Assembly (NCBI GenBank): GCA_017885385.1
Contig: JAFNGF010000116.1
Location: 7,478-14,554, forward strand
Length of the DNA stretch: 7,077 nucleotides
Reading direction: 5' to 3'
Source of the DNA: Planctomycetota bacterium
GTDB taxonomy: Bacteria > Planctomycetota > Phycisphaerae > Sedimentisphaerales > Anaerobacaceae
Below, piece by piece: positions 1 to 5,928 of the stretch; within the stretch, counting starts at the first letter, position 1, and each line of letters opens with the position of its first letter. The notes under the pieces are model-generated. The model worked only from the letters and a program-made list of their open reading frames with translations. It had not been told where the DNA came from and ran no database searches. Both the position numbers and the translations under genes were made by a program.

Positions 1-375
1 CGGCTCGAGTGCAGGGATTACTGCCGTTTTGACTGGCGTGTCAGCGCAAAGGGCGAACCTAAGATATTGGAGGTCAATCCCAATCCGGGATGGTGCTGGG
101 ATGGTCACCTGGCAAAAATGGCCAAGGTCGGCGGTATGTCTTATCCGCAGATGCTGGGAGCAGTGCTAACCGCAGCCGAAGAGCGGCTGGGTGTTCAACT
201 GGCTGCGATGGCCGCGGGGCAGCAGGCTCGCAACGGGCACGCGAATGGCTATCCGCTGTTTGAGGGTGCCCCCGTACCTCCTGCCGGAGGCAGTGGCGCC
301 AGCCATCCCTTGCGGGAGAACGGTAGCGCTGCAACGGATCCTGCTTCGCGGGAACCAAAACGCGGGGGTGTTTAG
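1..375 (+). CDS. ATP-grasp ligase, D-Ala-D-Ala ligase-like, C-terminal fragment
   Basis: The frame is open from the first base and ends at TAG 373-375, giving 124 residues of a protein whose start lies outside the window. The visible part begins RLECRDYCRFDWRV and contains ILEVNPNPG at about residues 22-30. This is the metal- and ATP-binding Glu/Asn motif that closes the ATP-grasp fold in D-alanine-D-alanine ligases and relatives. In that family the enzyme joins two amino acids with ATP to make the peptidoglycan precursor dipeptide. The next segment (GGMSYPQMLGAVLTAAEERLG) fits the family's last helix. After that come about 50 residues rich in Gly, Ala, Pro and Ser that are not part of the usual fold, a tail that may be a linker or recent sequence drift. 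The ATP-grasp assignment is good; the exact substrate cannot be told from this fragment. Confidence 0.72.
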   Translation, partial: RLECRDYCRFDWRVSAKGEPKILEVNPNPGWCWDGHLAKMAKVGGMSYPQMLGAVLTAAEERLGVQLAAMAAGQQARNGHANGYPLFEGAPVPPAGGSGASHPLRENGSAATDPASREPKRGGV

Positions 376-385
376 CCGTCACCGA

Positions 386-453
386 CACTCGTCTCGGCGG
401 CTCGTCTCTGCGAAGCGCTTCGCCGGAGCGGGAAGCGCCGACCCGCAGCCGGA
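386..453 (+). repeat. GC-rich dispersed repeat, copy A
   Basis: Two blocks here recur near the start of malQ. The 12-mer CACTCGTCTCGG is at 386-397 and again at 2107-2118. A 20-base block at 434-453 matches 2122-2141 with one mismatch. The blocks are 36 bases apart here and 3 bases apart in the other copy. The interval holds a partial second copy of the first block (CTCGTCTC at 401-408). This copy is non-coding; the other is translated. Confidence 0.65.
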
Positions 454-493
454 CGGCGACGGACCCCGCACCAATTGCCTACCAACTCGCCCC

Positions 494-514
494 CCCGTCC
501 CGAGCCGGGACGGG
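494..514 (+). repeat. Strong GC hairpin, 9-bp stem
   Basis: CCCGTCCCG (494-502) pairs perfectly with CGGGACGGG (506-514) around the loop AGC. It lies 118 bases past the ATP-grasp stop. No T-run follows, so it is not a textbook intrinsic terminator, though it may still stall or protect transcripts. Confidence 0.5.
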
Positions 515-670
515 CTTAGGGTGAAGCGCGTGGCACGGCTGCCGCCAAGCAGGCCTCCTCGCCCCCAGAGCGGGCAATTTGTGGGGGGGCAAGGTGCGAT
601 TCAATCTGGATACATTACTCAAACTGACCGATTTTTCGATAGGGCACTGTCATAAGTAGGTATTCAATAG

Positions 671-690
671 TGACATATCGCGCTATGTCA
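671..690. repeat. 20-bp near-palindrome TGACATA...TATGTCA
   Basis: TGACATA (671-677) and TATGTCA (684-690) are perfect inverted arms. The six-base centre TCGCGC is itself nearly symmetric, so 18 of 20 positions obey the palindrome. It abuts and overlaps the start of the ATTCCCGC element. It could be an operator-like site or a target-site remnant; neither is proven. Confidence 0.4.
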
Positions 691-781
691 TTCCCGCGCA
701 AGGTTGTCACCCCTGTGAAAACAGGGGCGGGAATCCACCCAACCGATATGTTAATGGATTCCTTCTTCCGCAGGAATGACA
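686..781. repeat. Three-armed ATTCCCGC palindromic element
   Basis: The ends TGTCATTCC (686-694) and GGAATGACA (773-781) are perfect inverted repeats. Pairing continues inward with mismatches to about 703/764. Inside sit two more hairpins. CCCCTGT/ACAGGGG (710-716/721-727) closes a GAAA loop, and GGAATCCA/TGGATTCC (730-737/755-762) has a 17-base loop. The result is a cloverleaf-like fold. Elements with ATTCCC...GGGAAT arms are a recurrent class of small non-autonomous repeats, for example dRS3 in Neisseria. Membership of any named family here is inference. The right end lies 11 bases from the namZ stop. Confidence 0.6.
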
Positions 782-792
782 CGACGAATCGG

Positions 793-2004
793 TCAGTTTA
801 AGTACATTAGATATTTCTTTCGCACATCCAGAAACGATTTTAGCTCCGGGTGCCAAGCTTCTTTGAGCTCTTCCAGCGACGACCGTGCTGTAATAGCCTG
901 GCGAACAGACGACGTCCCACATAAGTGGTCGAAGTGCTGCGTCTTCCACTGCAAGGTCTCCGGGTACATTCTGAAAAGCTCATTGATGATCATAATACCG
1001 CTGTAATATGGTTCGAGCAGGTCTCTATTGGTTATGGTGATCTTGACCCCGTGACATTTCTGACTCTGGTATTTCGAGCTGGTGGGCGTGAAGTCGGTCG
1101 GCTCAAATCGCAGTCCCGATAAATTCAATCGGTTAAGCCGCCCGGCGAGGTTTTCTGAATCGATCCAGGGTGCGCCAAACTGCCTAAACGGCATTTCGGT
1201 GCCTCGGCCCTCCGAAACATTTGTGCCCTCCAGCAGACATAAGCCGGGATAAAGGGCAGCCGTTTGCAGGTCGGGAATGTTAGGCGAAGGCTTGATAAAG
1301 GCAAGACCCGTCTGGTCGTACCACAAGCGGCGGCGCCACCCAGTCATCGGTATAACGATAAGGTTGACCCTGACGCCATTTTTTAGCCAACCCTGCTGGT
1401 TGAACATTTCTGCTAATTCTCCTGCGGTCATGCCATGTCTTACCGGAGCTGGGTGCATTCCCACGAAGCTGCTAAACGCCGGCTCAAGAATATTACCTTC
1501 AACTTTCAGCCCATTTATCGGGTTTGGGCGATCCAGAACGACAAAACGCTTGCCGCATTCGGCGGCGGCCTCCATTGCCAAAGACATGGTGGAAATATAA
1601 GTGTAGAAGCGAGCTCCTATATCCTGGATATCGAAGACAAGGACATCGATATTCTTCAGCATTTCTGCCGTAGGCTTATCGGTTTTTCCGTACAGGCTGT
1701 AAACAGGCAGCTTGTAGTGTGCATCCACCCGGCCTTCGATTGCCTTTCCCGCGTCCTGGGCGCCATCGATGCCGTGTTCCGGGCTAAAAAGTGCCGTGAT
1801 CCTTGCGTTATCGATGCCGCGAAATACATCTACTATGTATTGCCCGCCGCTGCTGTAAGCGGTATGGTTGGTAATGATGCCAATGCGTTTGGTGGCAAAC
1901 AGTTCTTTGTGGTCGGCTATATTGTCTAATCCGGTTTTGACCGGACCGCCTACGGCAGGTAGTATCGCTACAACCGCTGCTATTGTGAGCTTTGCAAATA
2001 CCAT
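793..2004 (-). CDS. namZ: Exo-beta-N-acetylmuramidase NamZ family (DUF1343)
   Basis: The product has 403 residues, close to the usual length of the DUF1343/YbbC family. Characterised members (NamZ, glycoside hydrolase family 171) remove N-acetylmuramic acid from the ends of peptidoglycan fragments during wall recycling. Family motifs are easy to see in order: GIITNHT (42-48), FSPEHG (73-78), VYSLYG (101-106), FDIQDIGARFYTY (124-136), VLDRPNPI (156-163), RHGMTAGELA (189-198), and the long signature YPGLCLLEGTNVSEGRGT (252-269) followed by PF and FGAPW (to 280). A weak hydrophobic leader at residues 6-18 suggests export. The ATG at 2004 is preceded by AGGGA (2011-2015) at a 6-base spacing. The gene is divergent from malQ and ends 11 bases from a palindromic element. 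The family call is firm; the activity is by homology. Confidence 0.92.
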   Translation of the reverse strand: MVFAKLTIAAVVAILPAVGGPVKTGLDNIADHKELFATKRIGIITNHTAYSSGGQYIVDVFRGIDNARITALFSPEHGIDGAQDAGKAIEGRVDAHYKLPVYSLYGKTDKPTAEMLKNIDVLVFDIQDIGARFYTYISTMSLAMEAAAECGKRFVVLDRPNPINGLKVEGNILEPAFSSFVGMHPAPVRHGMTAGELAEMFNQQGWLKNGVRVNLIVIPMTGWRRRLWYDQTGLAFIKPSPNIPDLQTAALYPGLCLLEGTNVSEGRGTEMPFRQFGAPWIDSENLAGRLNRLNLSGLRFEPTDFTPTSSKYQSQKCHGVKITITNRDLLEPYYSGIMIINELFRMYPETLQWKTQHFDHLCGTSSVRQAITARSSLEELKEAWHPELKSFLDVRKKYLMYLN

Positions 2005-2046
2005 TGTCTATCCCTGCGAGTTCGTCCTCGGCACGCCACTTACGAC

Positions 2047-2083
2047 ATTTTCAATTGACAATTGTAAATTGACAATCGAAAAT
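2047..2083. promoter_or_regulatory. AT-rich inverted repeat, possible overlapping divergent promoters
   Basis: Arms 2047-2063 and 2067-2083 are inverted repeats (15 of 17 positions) around GTA. Because of the symmetry both strands can be read as promoters. On plus, TTGACA (2055-2060), 17 bases, then GAAAAT (2078-2083). On minus, TTGTCA (2070-2075), 17 bases, then GAAAAT (2047-2052). The minus reading would give namZ a leader of about 36 bases. The plus reading would start malQ transcription near its ATG, which fits the lack of a ribosome site there. The 10-mer AATTGACAAT also occurs twice (2053, 2067). It could instead be only an AT-rich dispersed repeat. Confidence 0.4.
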
Positions 2084-2089
2084 TCCAAG

Positions 2090-3679
2090 ATGCTCAGAAA
2101 AAGAGCCACTCGTCTCGGGGGAGCGCCGAGCCGCAGCCGGAGCGGCATATTGATGCCCATCACTTCGCTGCCGTCGCAGTATGGCATAGGCGATTTTGGG
2201 CCTGCCGCCTACGAGTTTGCGGATTTTTTGAAAGATGCCGGCCAGAGCTTCTGGCAGATTCTGCCGCTCAACTACACAACGGCAAAAACCCGCTACTCGC
2301 CGTACAATTGTTTTTCTGCCTTCGCGGGCAGCCCGCTACTGATAAGCCCGCAGATTCTATATCGTGAAGGCCTGCTTGAGAAAGGCCAGATTAAGCCTGT
2401 GCCTGCTTTTCCGCACGGTGTTGTAGACTACACACGGGTATCTTCGTACAAAACCGAGCTGCTAAATTTAGCGTTTGAGAGGTTCGCTGCTCTTCATCGC
2501 TCGGGTCACGGGCCACGGGCGACGGGTCACGACTTCGAAGAGTTTTGCCGGGCGAATAAATTCTGGCTGGAGGATTTTGCGACGTTCGTGGCGCTAGCAC
2601 GCCGGCTCGGAAAGTCCGCCAAAGGCGGATGGTGCGAATGGCCCAGCGAAATAAGGGATAGGTCAAAACAGGCTATAAAGTCGGTGCGGCGCCAGTTGCA
2701 GGCTGACTACCAGCGCGAATGTTTCCTTCAATATGTATTTTACAAGCAATACTTTCACTTAAAGAGTTATTGTGGACAGCGGGGGATAAAGATCATCGGA
2801 GATGTACCTATTTATGTGGCTTATAATAGCGCGGATGTATGGGCGCATCCGGAGGTCTTTAAGCTGACCAGGGCCAAAAAGCCAAGATACGTAGCGGGCG
2901 TGCCGCCGGACTATTTCAGCAGGACCGGGCAATTGTGGGGTAATCCGGTCTACAATTGGAAGTATTTAGAGGATACGGATTTCGCCTGGTGGATAGACCG
3001 TATCAGGCATAATCTTCGGTTGTATGACCTTGTCAGGATAGATCACTTCCGCGGCCTTTGCGCGTACTGGCAGGTGCCGGCGGGCCAGAAAACCGCTATT
3101 GGCGGGCAGTGGGTGGAAGCGCCCAAAGATAAGTTCTTCGCTGCGTTGTTCAAGCAAATCCCTTCTGCGCCGATTTTTGCCGAGGATTTGGGCCATATTA
3201 CGGCGGATGTCAGAGAGGTTATAGACAGGTACAACATCCCCTGTACGAGGGTATTGCAGTTCGGTTTTGACGGCGACCCCAAAAGCAATCCGCACTATCC
3301 TGCCAACACAAGCGAGAATTGTCTGGTTTATACCGGCACCCACGACAACAATACCACCAGAGGCTGGTTCCAGCACGATGCGACAAGCCAGCAGAAACGC
3401 CGGCTTTTTGACTATTGTGGCCGAAAGGTCTCTCCAAAAGACGTGCCTTGGGAAATGATACGGTTGGCTATGGCGTCGCCGGCCAAAATAGCCATAATTC
3501 CGATGCAGGATGTTCTGGGATTGGGCGCAGAAGCTCGTATGAATCATCCTGCCAAGGCAAAAGGCAATTGGCTGTGGCGCCTGCCCCGCAGCGCCTGCTC
3601 CCGGCGCGCCGGGGTCGCCCGGCGAATGAGAAAAATGGTCGAACTCCACGCCAGAACCGCCGGTGGAACCGCTTTTTGA
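2090..3679 (+). CDS. malQ: 4-alpha-glucanotransferase (amylomaltase), GH77
   Basis: The product has 529 residues and matches amylomaltases from SGILMPITSLPSQYGIGDFG (18-37) almost to the end. The enzyme cuts an alpha-1,4-glucan and transfers the piece to another glucan or glucose, in cytoplasmic maltodextrin or glycogen metabolism. The three catalytic acids are present: nucleophile D318 in LVRIDHF, acid/base E365 in FAEDLG, and D419 in GTHDN. GDVPIYV, PPDYFS and GQLWGNPVYNW are also typical. The ATG at 2090 was chosen because it is the last Met before the conserved block apart from M22 inside it. The frame is open upstream to 1868, but that part is antisense to namZ. There is no clear ribosome site. 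Residues 6-18 are encoded by a dispersed repeat, and residues 137-148 by a second low-complexity insert. The C-terminal tail (498-529) is Arg/Ala-rich and diverged. Confidence 0.93.
   Translation: MLRKRATRLGGAPSRSRSGILMPITSLPSQYGIGDFGPAAYEFADFLKDAGQSFWQILPLNYTTAKTRYSPYNCFSAFAGSPLLISPQILYREGLLEKGQIKPVPAFPHGVVDYTRVSSYKTELLNLAFERFAALHRSGHGPRATGHDFEEFCRANKFWLEDFATFVALARRLGKSAKGGWCEWPSEIRDRSKQAIKSVRRQLQADYQRECFLQYVFYKQYFHLKSYCGQRGIKIIGDVPIYVAYNSADVWAHPEVFKLTRAKKPRYVAGVPPDYFSRTGQLWGNPVYNWKYLEDTDFAWWIDRIRHNLRLYDLVRIDHFRGLCAYWQVPAGQKTAIGGQWVEAPKDKFFAALFKQIPSAPIFAEDLGHITADVREVIDRYNIPCTRVLQFGFDGDPKSNPHYPANTSENCLVYTGTHDNNTTRGWFQHDATSQQKRRLFDYCGRKVSPKDVPWEMIRLAMASPAKIAIIPMQDVLGLGAEARMNHPAKAKGNWLWRLPRSACSRRAGVARRMRKMVELHARTAGGTAF
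2107..2141 (+). repeat. GC-rich dispersed repeat, copy B, translated inside malQ
   Basis: Blocks 2107-2118 and 2122-2141 match copy A (386-397 identically and 434-453 with one mismatch). In this copy the repeat is read in frame as MalQ residues 6-18 (ATRLGGAPSRSRS), directly before the conserved SGIL start of the GH77 domain. Typical MalQ proteins have only a few residues before that point, so the repeat probably supplied the extension. Confidence 0.6.
2502..2532 (+). repeat. GGGTCACG-type repeat inside malQ
   Basis: CGGGTCACG occurs at 2502-2510 and 2523-2531, with the related CGGGCCACGGGCGA-like sequence between them. It is translated in frame as RSGHGPRATGHD (residues 137-148) in a surface-type region between two helices. 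This low-complexity stretch does not look like the surrounding GH77 sequence and probably arose by insertion or slippage. Confidence 0.5.
2615..2629 (+). repeat. Small palindrome TCCGCC-AAA-GGCGGA in malQ
   Basis: A perfect 6-bp inverted repeat around AAA is read as the end of KSAKGGW (residues 175-181), just before the conserved EWP of GH77. The local protein length is only slightly longer than usual, so this may be a small insert or chance. Confidence 0.3.
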
Positions 3680-3680
3680 A

Positions 3681-3737
3681 CCCCGCAATAAATTGCGGGG
3701 CTAAATATTTAGCCCCCAAATTTATTTTGGGGTTTTT
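3681..3737 (+). terminator. Double-hairpin terminator / TAAA-loop repeat, full copy 1
   Basis: This begins one base after the malQ stop. Hairpin one is CCCCGCAA (3681-3688), loop TAAA, TTGCGGGG (3693-3700). Then comes the palindrome CTAAATATTTAG (3701-3712). Hairpin two is CCCCAAA (3714-3720), loop, TTTGGGG (3726-3732), followed by TTTTT (3733-3737). For malQ this is a good intrinsic terminator. Read from the other side it closes the FHA operon, though without a clear T-run. The same layout recurs at 5959-6008 and half of it at 5711-5738, so it is also a dispersed element. Confidence 0.75.
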
Positions 3738-3743
3738 CGTCTG

Positions 3744-4118
3744 CTACTGGTCAATGTGTGTGGGACGCATCCGTTCTCCGACCTTCTTGAAGTGGGACAG
3801 GGCACTTTCCCGGCTGTCGAAGTCCTGGTCGGTAAATAAAAGAGTAGTCTCTCCGATCAAGATTTGGTCTGCCTCGGCGAGAACAGTTTCCTGGCTGATT
3901 CTTCTGCCGTTGATGAAGACCCCGTGTTTGCTCTTCATATCCAGCGCGTAATACCGGCTCGTTTCTTTATCAAAGCGTATCTGCATGTGCTTACGCGAGA
4001 CCAGGTCGTCTAATATCTGGATCAGGAGAGCCTCGTCCCGGCCGATCACGTTTGTCCGATGGCCAAGCGGGTAATAGTCGCCCTTCTGTTCTCCAGACGT
4101 TATTATAATGGAAGCCAT
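3744..4118 (-). CDS. Stand-alone FHA domain protein
   Basis: The product has 124 residues, almost all one forkhead-associated domain. FHA domains bind phosphothreonine peptides and usually serve Ser/Thr kinase signalling or secretion control. The diagnostic residues are present in order: IGR (25-27), SRKH (41-44), KHGVFING (64-71) and the late IG (88-89) with LLF. The tail (99-124) is short and charged. There is no signal peptide or membrane segment, so it is probably cytoplasmic. The ATG at 4118 has GAGG about 7 bases upstream, and the start lies 23 bases after the ThuA stop, so it is the last gene of a three-gene operon. Its phosphorylated partner is not visible here; no kinase is encoded in the window. 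Confidence 0.88.
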   Translation of the reverse strand: MASIIITSGEQKGDYYPLGHRTNVIGRDEALLIQILDDLVSRKHMQIRFDKETSRYYALDMKSKHGVFINGRRISQETVLAEADQILIGETTLLFTDQDFDSRESALSHFKKVGERMRPTHIDQ

Positions 4119-4141
4119 TTCAGTGCCTCAGTTAGACCTCT

Positions 4142-5167
4142 CTAATGTCCGAGCTTGTGATCCGACGGTTTCACGCCTTTTCTATGGCCGCCGAACCCGA
4201 TGGGACTGGGATTATATTGGCCAACCATCCCGATTTTATCGGGATTGGCCGGAATCTTATCTTCCATGCCCATGCACCAGTAGCAAGCATTTACAAGAAG
4301 GCGGCGAAAGCCTTCGTTCTTCAAGTCGTCTCCGTGCCCCATAGTCGTAGCGAAAACTCGGGCAGTTTTCCCTTGTTCGGCTGTATAAGTCTTGGTCCAG
4401 GCTACGGGCACCAGCTTTTTATCTGGATTCGGTTCATCCTGTGGATTCATGCCCTTGAGCACTTGTCCCATGATTAGGGGCTTACTGTCACCGCTCAGCG
4501 TTGTTATGCTGTAGACGTCTGATGGACCCCAGATATCATCAACGCCTTTGACTATGGGATGCTTTTCCATGCCCTGTGCGATGAGCCCACGTGTGCTTTC
4601 CTTTTGGTGCTGCCCATAGTGGTTGATCCAGGTCTCACCCAAAACCTGGCGTCCGTAACCCCCGCTGAATTCCTTATTTTCAAAACTATATCTGGCATAG
4701 GGACTGTCTTTGTGCTTGCGGTAATAGAATGGGTGCGTCGCTGTTCTCAGTCCTATAATCGGCTTACCCGAGTTGGTGTAATCAATAATGTATTTCATCT
4801 GCTCATCGGGAAGTTCGCGGAAGCGGGTGAAGAGCACCATCAAGTCAGCCGTTTTTAGAGCTTCCAGACCAGGGATGTTGTCGACTGTGACAGGGTCGAT
4901 TTCGCCTGTTTCTTTATTGACGGCAAAGAGCACCGTGCACTTGAAGCCGTGGTGGACAGCCAAAATCTTAGCCAACTGGGGCATAGAGTCTTCCGAGCGA
5001 TACTCCTCATCGCCGGTGACAAAAACGATGTGCTTGCCTTTGCCTGGGCCATCGCCGCCCTGCAATACAACCCAGGGGTCCTCGGCCTTGACCGTGCTGC
5101 ACAGTAGACAGCTCAGCCCCACAAACACAAGTGCCCAAAGCTCGATTGCATGTTTCATTCTGTTCAT
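4142..5167 (-). CDS. Secreted ThuA-like domain protein
   Basis: The product has 341 residues. An N-terminal signal peptide (hydrophobic 10-23, likely cleavage after VKA at 28) sends it out of the cytoplasm. The rest is a ThuA-like domain, a glutamine-amidotransferase-like fold named after the trehalose-utilisation protein ThuA. Such proteins are abundant in planctomycetes, often near sugar-oxidising or glycan-degrading genes. Visible features are HIVFVTGDEEYRSEDSMPQL (46-65), FTRFRELP (113-120), GKPIIGLRTATHPF (134-147), WGPSDVY (213-219), PVAWTK, ATTMGHGDD (273-281) and RRLLVNACYWCMGMEDKIP (288-306). The substrate is unknown. The ATG at 5167 has AAGGAG six bases upstream and starts two bases after the previous gene's stop, implying translational coupling. 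Codons 308-314 lie on a TAAA-loop hairpin (4227-4245). Confidence 0.85.
   Translation of the reverse strand: MNRMKHAIELWALVFVGLSCLLCSTVKAEDPWVVLQGGDGPGKGKHIVFVTGDEEYRSEDSMPQLAKILAVHHGFKCTVLFAVNKETGEIDPVTVDNIPGLEALKTADLMVLFTRFRELPDEQMKYIIDYTNSGKPIIGLRTATHPFYYRKHKDSPYARYSFENKEFSGGYGRQVLGETWINHYGQHQKESTRGLIAQGMEKHPIVKGVDDIWGPSDVYSITTLSGDSKPLIMGQVLKGMNPQDEPNPDKKLVPVAWTKTYTAEQGKTARVFATTMGHGDDLKNEGFRRLLVNACYWCMGMEDKIPANPDKIGMVGQYNPSPIGFGGHRKGVKPSDHKLGH
4219..4250 (-). repeat. TAAA-loop hairpin inside the ThuA gene
   Basis: On the plus strand ATCCCGAT (4227-4234), TTT, ATCGGGAT (4238-4245) form a perfect 8-bp stem. The flanks GGCCA (4219-4223) and TGGCC (4246-4250) can extend it past a small bulge. 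Read on the coding minus strand the loop region is TAAAA, as in the hairpins at 3681, 5712 and 5959. It encodes NPDKIGM near the C-terminus. No CTAAAT core follows. Confidence 0.5.
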
Positions 5168-5169
5168 GT

Positions 5170-5535
5170 TTAACTCCTTTGTTTTATATACATCATCATT
5201 TCGTTAATGCGCCATTCGATCGATGAGAGTATCCAGAACTTGAAATGACTTATGCGCATCATGCAATGTATCAGATAGATGATTTTGAGCGACAGTGCCA
5301 CCAGTGCCACCTCAATCATCAACAGCCGTAATCTGTCCCCGGTGATTACGGAGACTATAAGGGATGCAGCCACGACTATTATAAATATGGCGTTGGCGAG
5401 TTTGGTGCGAAATTTGGGCACGCCCCCAATTTTGCCTACTATCGCTCTGACCCTTTCTTTTTCCTGCTGAAAGTGTTCCACCTGTCTTTTAAGGTCATCA
5501 ATCTCGTTCTCATGATTTTCTGGTTTCTCGTTCAT
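5170..5535 (-). CDS. Small coiled-coil, two-helix membrane protein
   Basis: The product has 121 residues. The ATG at 5535 was chosen because AAAGGAG lies five bases upstream; the frame stays open to 5649, but that extension has no support. Residues 1-30 are charged with a heptad-like pattern (EIDDLKRQVEHFQQEKERV), which fits a short coiled coil. It is followed by VGKIGG (33-38). Two hydrophobic segments at about 46-64 and 69-91 are probable membrane helices separated by a short GDR turn. The C-terminal part (HFKFWILSSIEWRINEMM) is amphipathic. No enzyme motif is present. It resembles a conserved uncharacterised small-protein type, but I cannot name a family. It is the first gene of the operon and is nearly fused to ThuA (two-base gap), so it may anchor or scaffold an envelope process with the ThuA and FHA products. 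Confidence 0.75.
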   Translation of the reverse strand: MNEKPENHENEIDDLKRQVEHFQQEKERVRAIVGKIGGVPKFRTKLANAIFIIVVAASLIVSVITGDRLRLLMIEVALVALSLKIIYLIHCMMRISHFKFWILSSIEWRINEMMMYIKQRS

Positions 5536-5666
5536 AGACACTCCTTTCGCCAAGAAGACTGAATTCGATTCTCTGTTTGCATTCGTGTTTCCACGAAGAG
5601 CGGTCCCTTCACAGTCGCTTTTCATGTAGCCTGCCCGCTGGGCAGTCACGCAAGTAGTGTGCGAGT

Positions 5667-5695
5667 ATGATAATCTGTCTATTCGGCGGATGCAA
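5667..5695 (-). promoter_or_regulatory. Candidate sigma-70-type promoter for the membrane protein-ThuA-FHA operon
   Basis: Read on the minus strand, TTGCAT (5690-5695), a 17-base spacer and TATCAT (5667-5672) approximate the -35 and -10 boxes. Transcription would start near 5660 and leave a leader of about 125 bases before the ATG at 5535. The boxes each differ slightly from consensus, and this prediction is by eye. Confidence 0.4.
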
Positions 5696-5710
5696 ATACT
5701 CCGATTGATA

Positions 5711-5738
5711 GCCCAAATAAATTTGGGGGCTAAATATC
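5711..5738 (+). repeat. Half copy of the TAAA-loop repeat
   Basis: CCCAAA (5712-5717), loop TAAA, TTTGGG (5722-5727) is followed by GGCTAAATAT (5728-5737), where the palindromic core breaks off. It nearly matches the reverse complement of the right half of the 3681-3732 element, with a one-base length difference. It sits just upstream of the candidate minus-strand promoter. Confidence 0.65.
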
Positions 5739-5788
5739 TTCATGTGCTTGTTGAACCTGCAAACAACTCTGGCGGGCGGAATTTTTTA

Positions 5789-5815
5789 TTGACAAAATCG
5801 CCGATGTTTGACAAA
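5789..5815 (+). promoter_or_regulatory. Paired TTGACAAA boxes, 19 bp apart
   Basis: TTGACAAA occurs at 5789-5796 and 5808-5815. Each resembles a -35 box, but no acceptable -10 box lies 16-18 bases beyond either. They may be tandem weak promoter parts or a direct-repeat binding site for a regulator of the gene at 5938. Confidence 0.3.
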
Positions 5816-5923
5816 CTTGCCGCGAATTTGTGAAGCCATAAACGGGGGGTGGGATGCCAAAAGGCTCGCAAATAGACCGAATTTTCGGAAGTTGTGTGAA
5901 TCGAAATCACTACAAAAACTATC

Positions 5924-5928
5924 AGGAG
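5924..5928 (+). promoter_or_regulatory. Ribosome binding site AGGAG for the 5938 gene
   Basis: AGGAG lies nine bases before ATG 5938-5940. This fixes the start upstream of the in-frame repeat and argues that the repeat is translated. The next in-frame ATG is only at codon 77. Confidence 0.7.

Larger units (their letters stand above)
376..792. other. Repeat-rich non-coding gap between convergent genes
   Basis: This 417-base gap separates the stop of the ATP-grasp gene from the stop of the NamZ gene on the other strand. No frame in it looks like a real protein: the open frames are GC-driven shadows with no family motifs. It contains a GC-rich dispersed repeat (386-453), a strong hairpin (494-514), a 20-bp near-palindrome (671-690), a three-armed ATTCCCGC element (686-781) and the left arm of an 18-bp inverted repeat. 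No classical terminator with a T-run was found for either gene, so the hairpins may do that job. Confidence 0.7.
616..804. repeat. Widely spaced 18-bp inverted repeat reaching into the namZ stop
   Basis: Bases 616-633 are the reverse complement of 787-804 at 17 of 18 positions, including a perfect 13-mer AAACTGACCGATT (621-633 against 787-799). The right arm covers the namZ stop codon at 793-795 and the last codons. The arms bracket the ATTCCCGC element, so the whole 189-base block could be the footprint of a nested insertion or an inverted partial copy of the gene end. Confidence 0.55.

Noticed and set aside
191..655. A 154-residue open frame on the plus strand
   Set aside because: It overlaps the ATP-grasp gene in another frame, is Arg/Pro-rich from GC bias and runs through repeats; no family motif is visible.
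376..792. A CRISPR array in the repeat-rich gap
   Set aside because: The repeats are few, unevenly spaced and of different families, with no regular repeat-spacer pattern.
1868..2089. An upstream extension of malQ by 74 residues
   Set aside because: It is antisense to the 5' end of namZ, has no GH77 similarity and crosses the AT-rich inverted repeat. The ATG at 2090 fits the family start far better.
2966..3688. A 240-residue open frame antisense to malQ
   Set aside because: It lies entirely opposite conserved catalytic MalQ sequence and shows no protein motifs, so it is a shadow frame.
5536..5649. A longer start for the small membrane protein
   Set aside because: The extra 38 residues have no recognisable pattern, and the ATG at 5535 has a clear AAAGGAG site.
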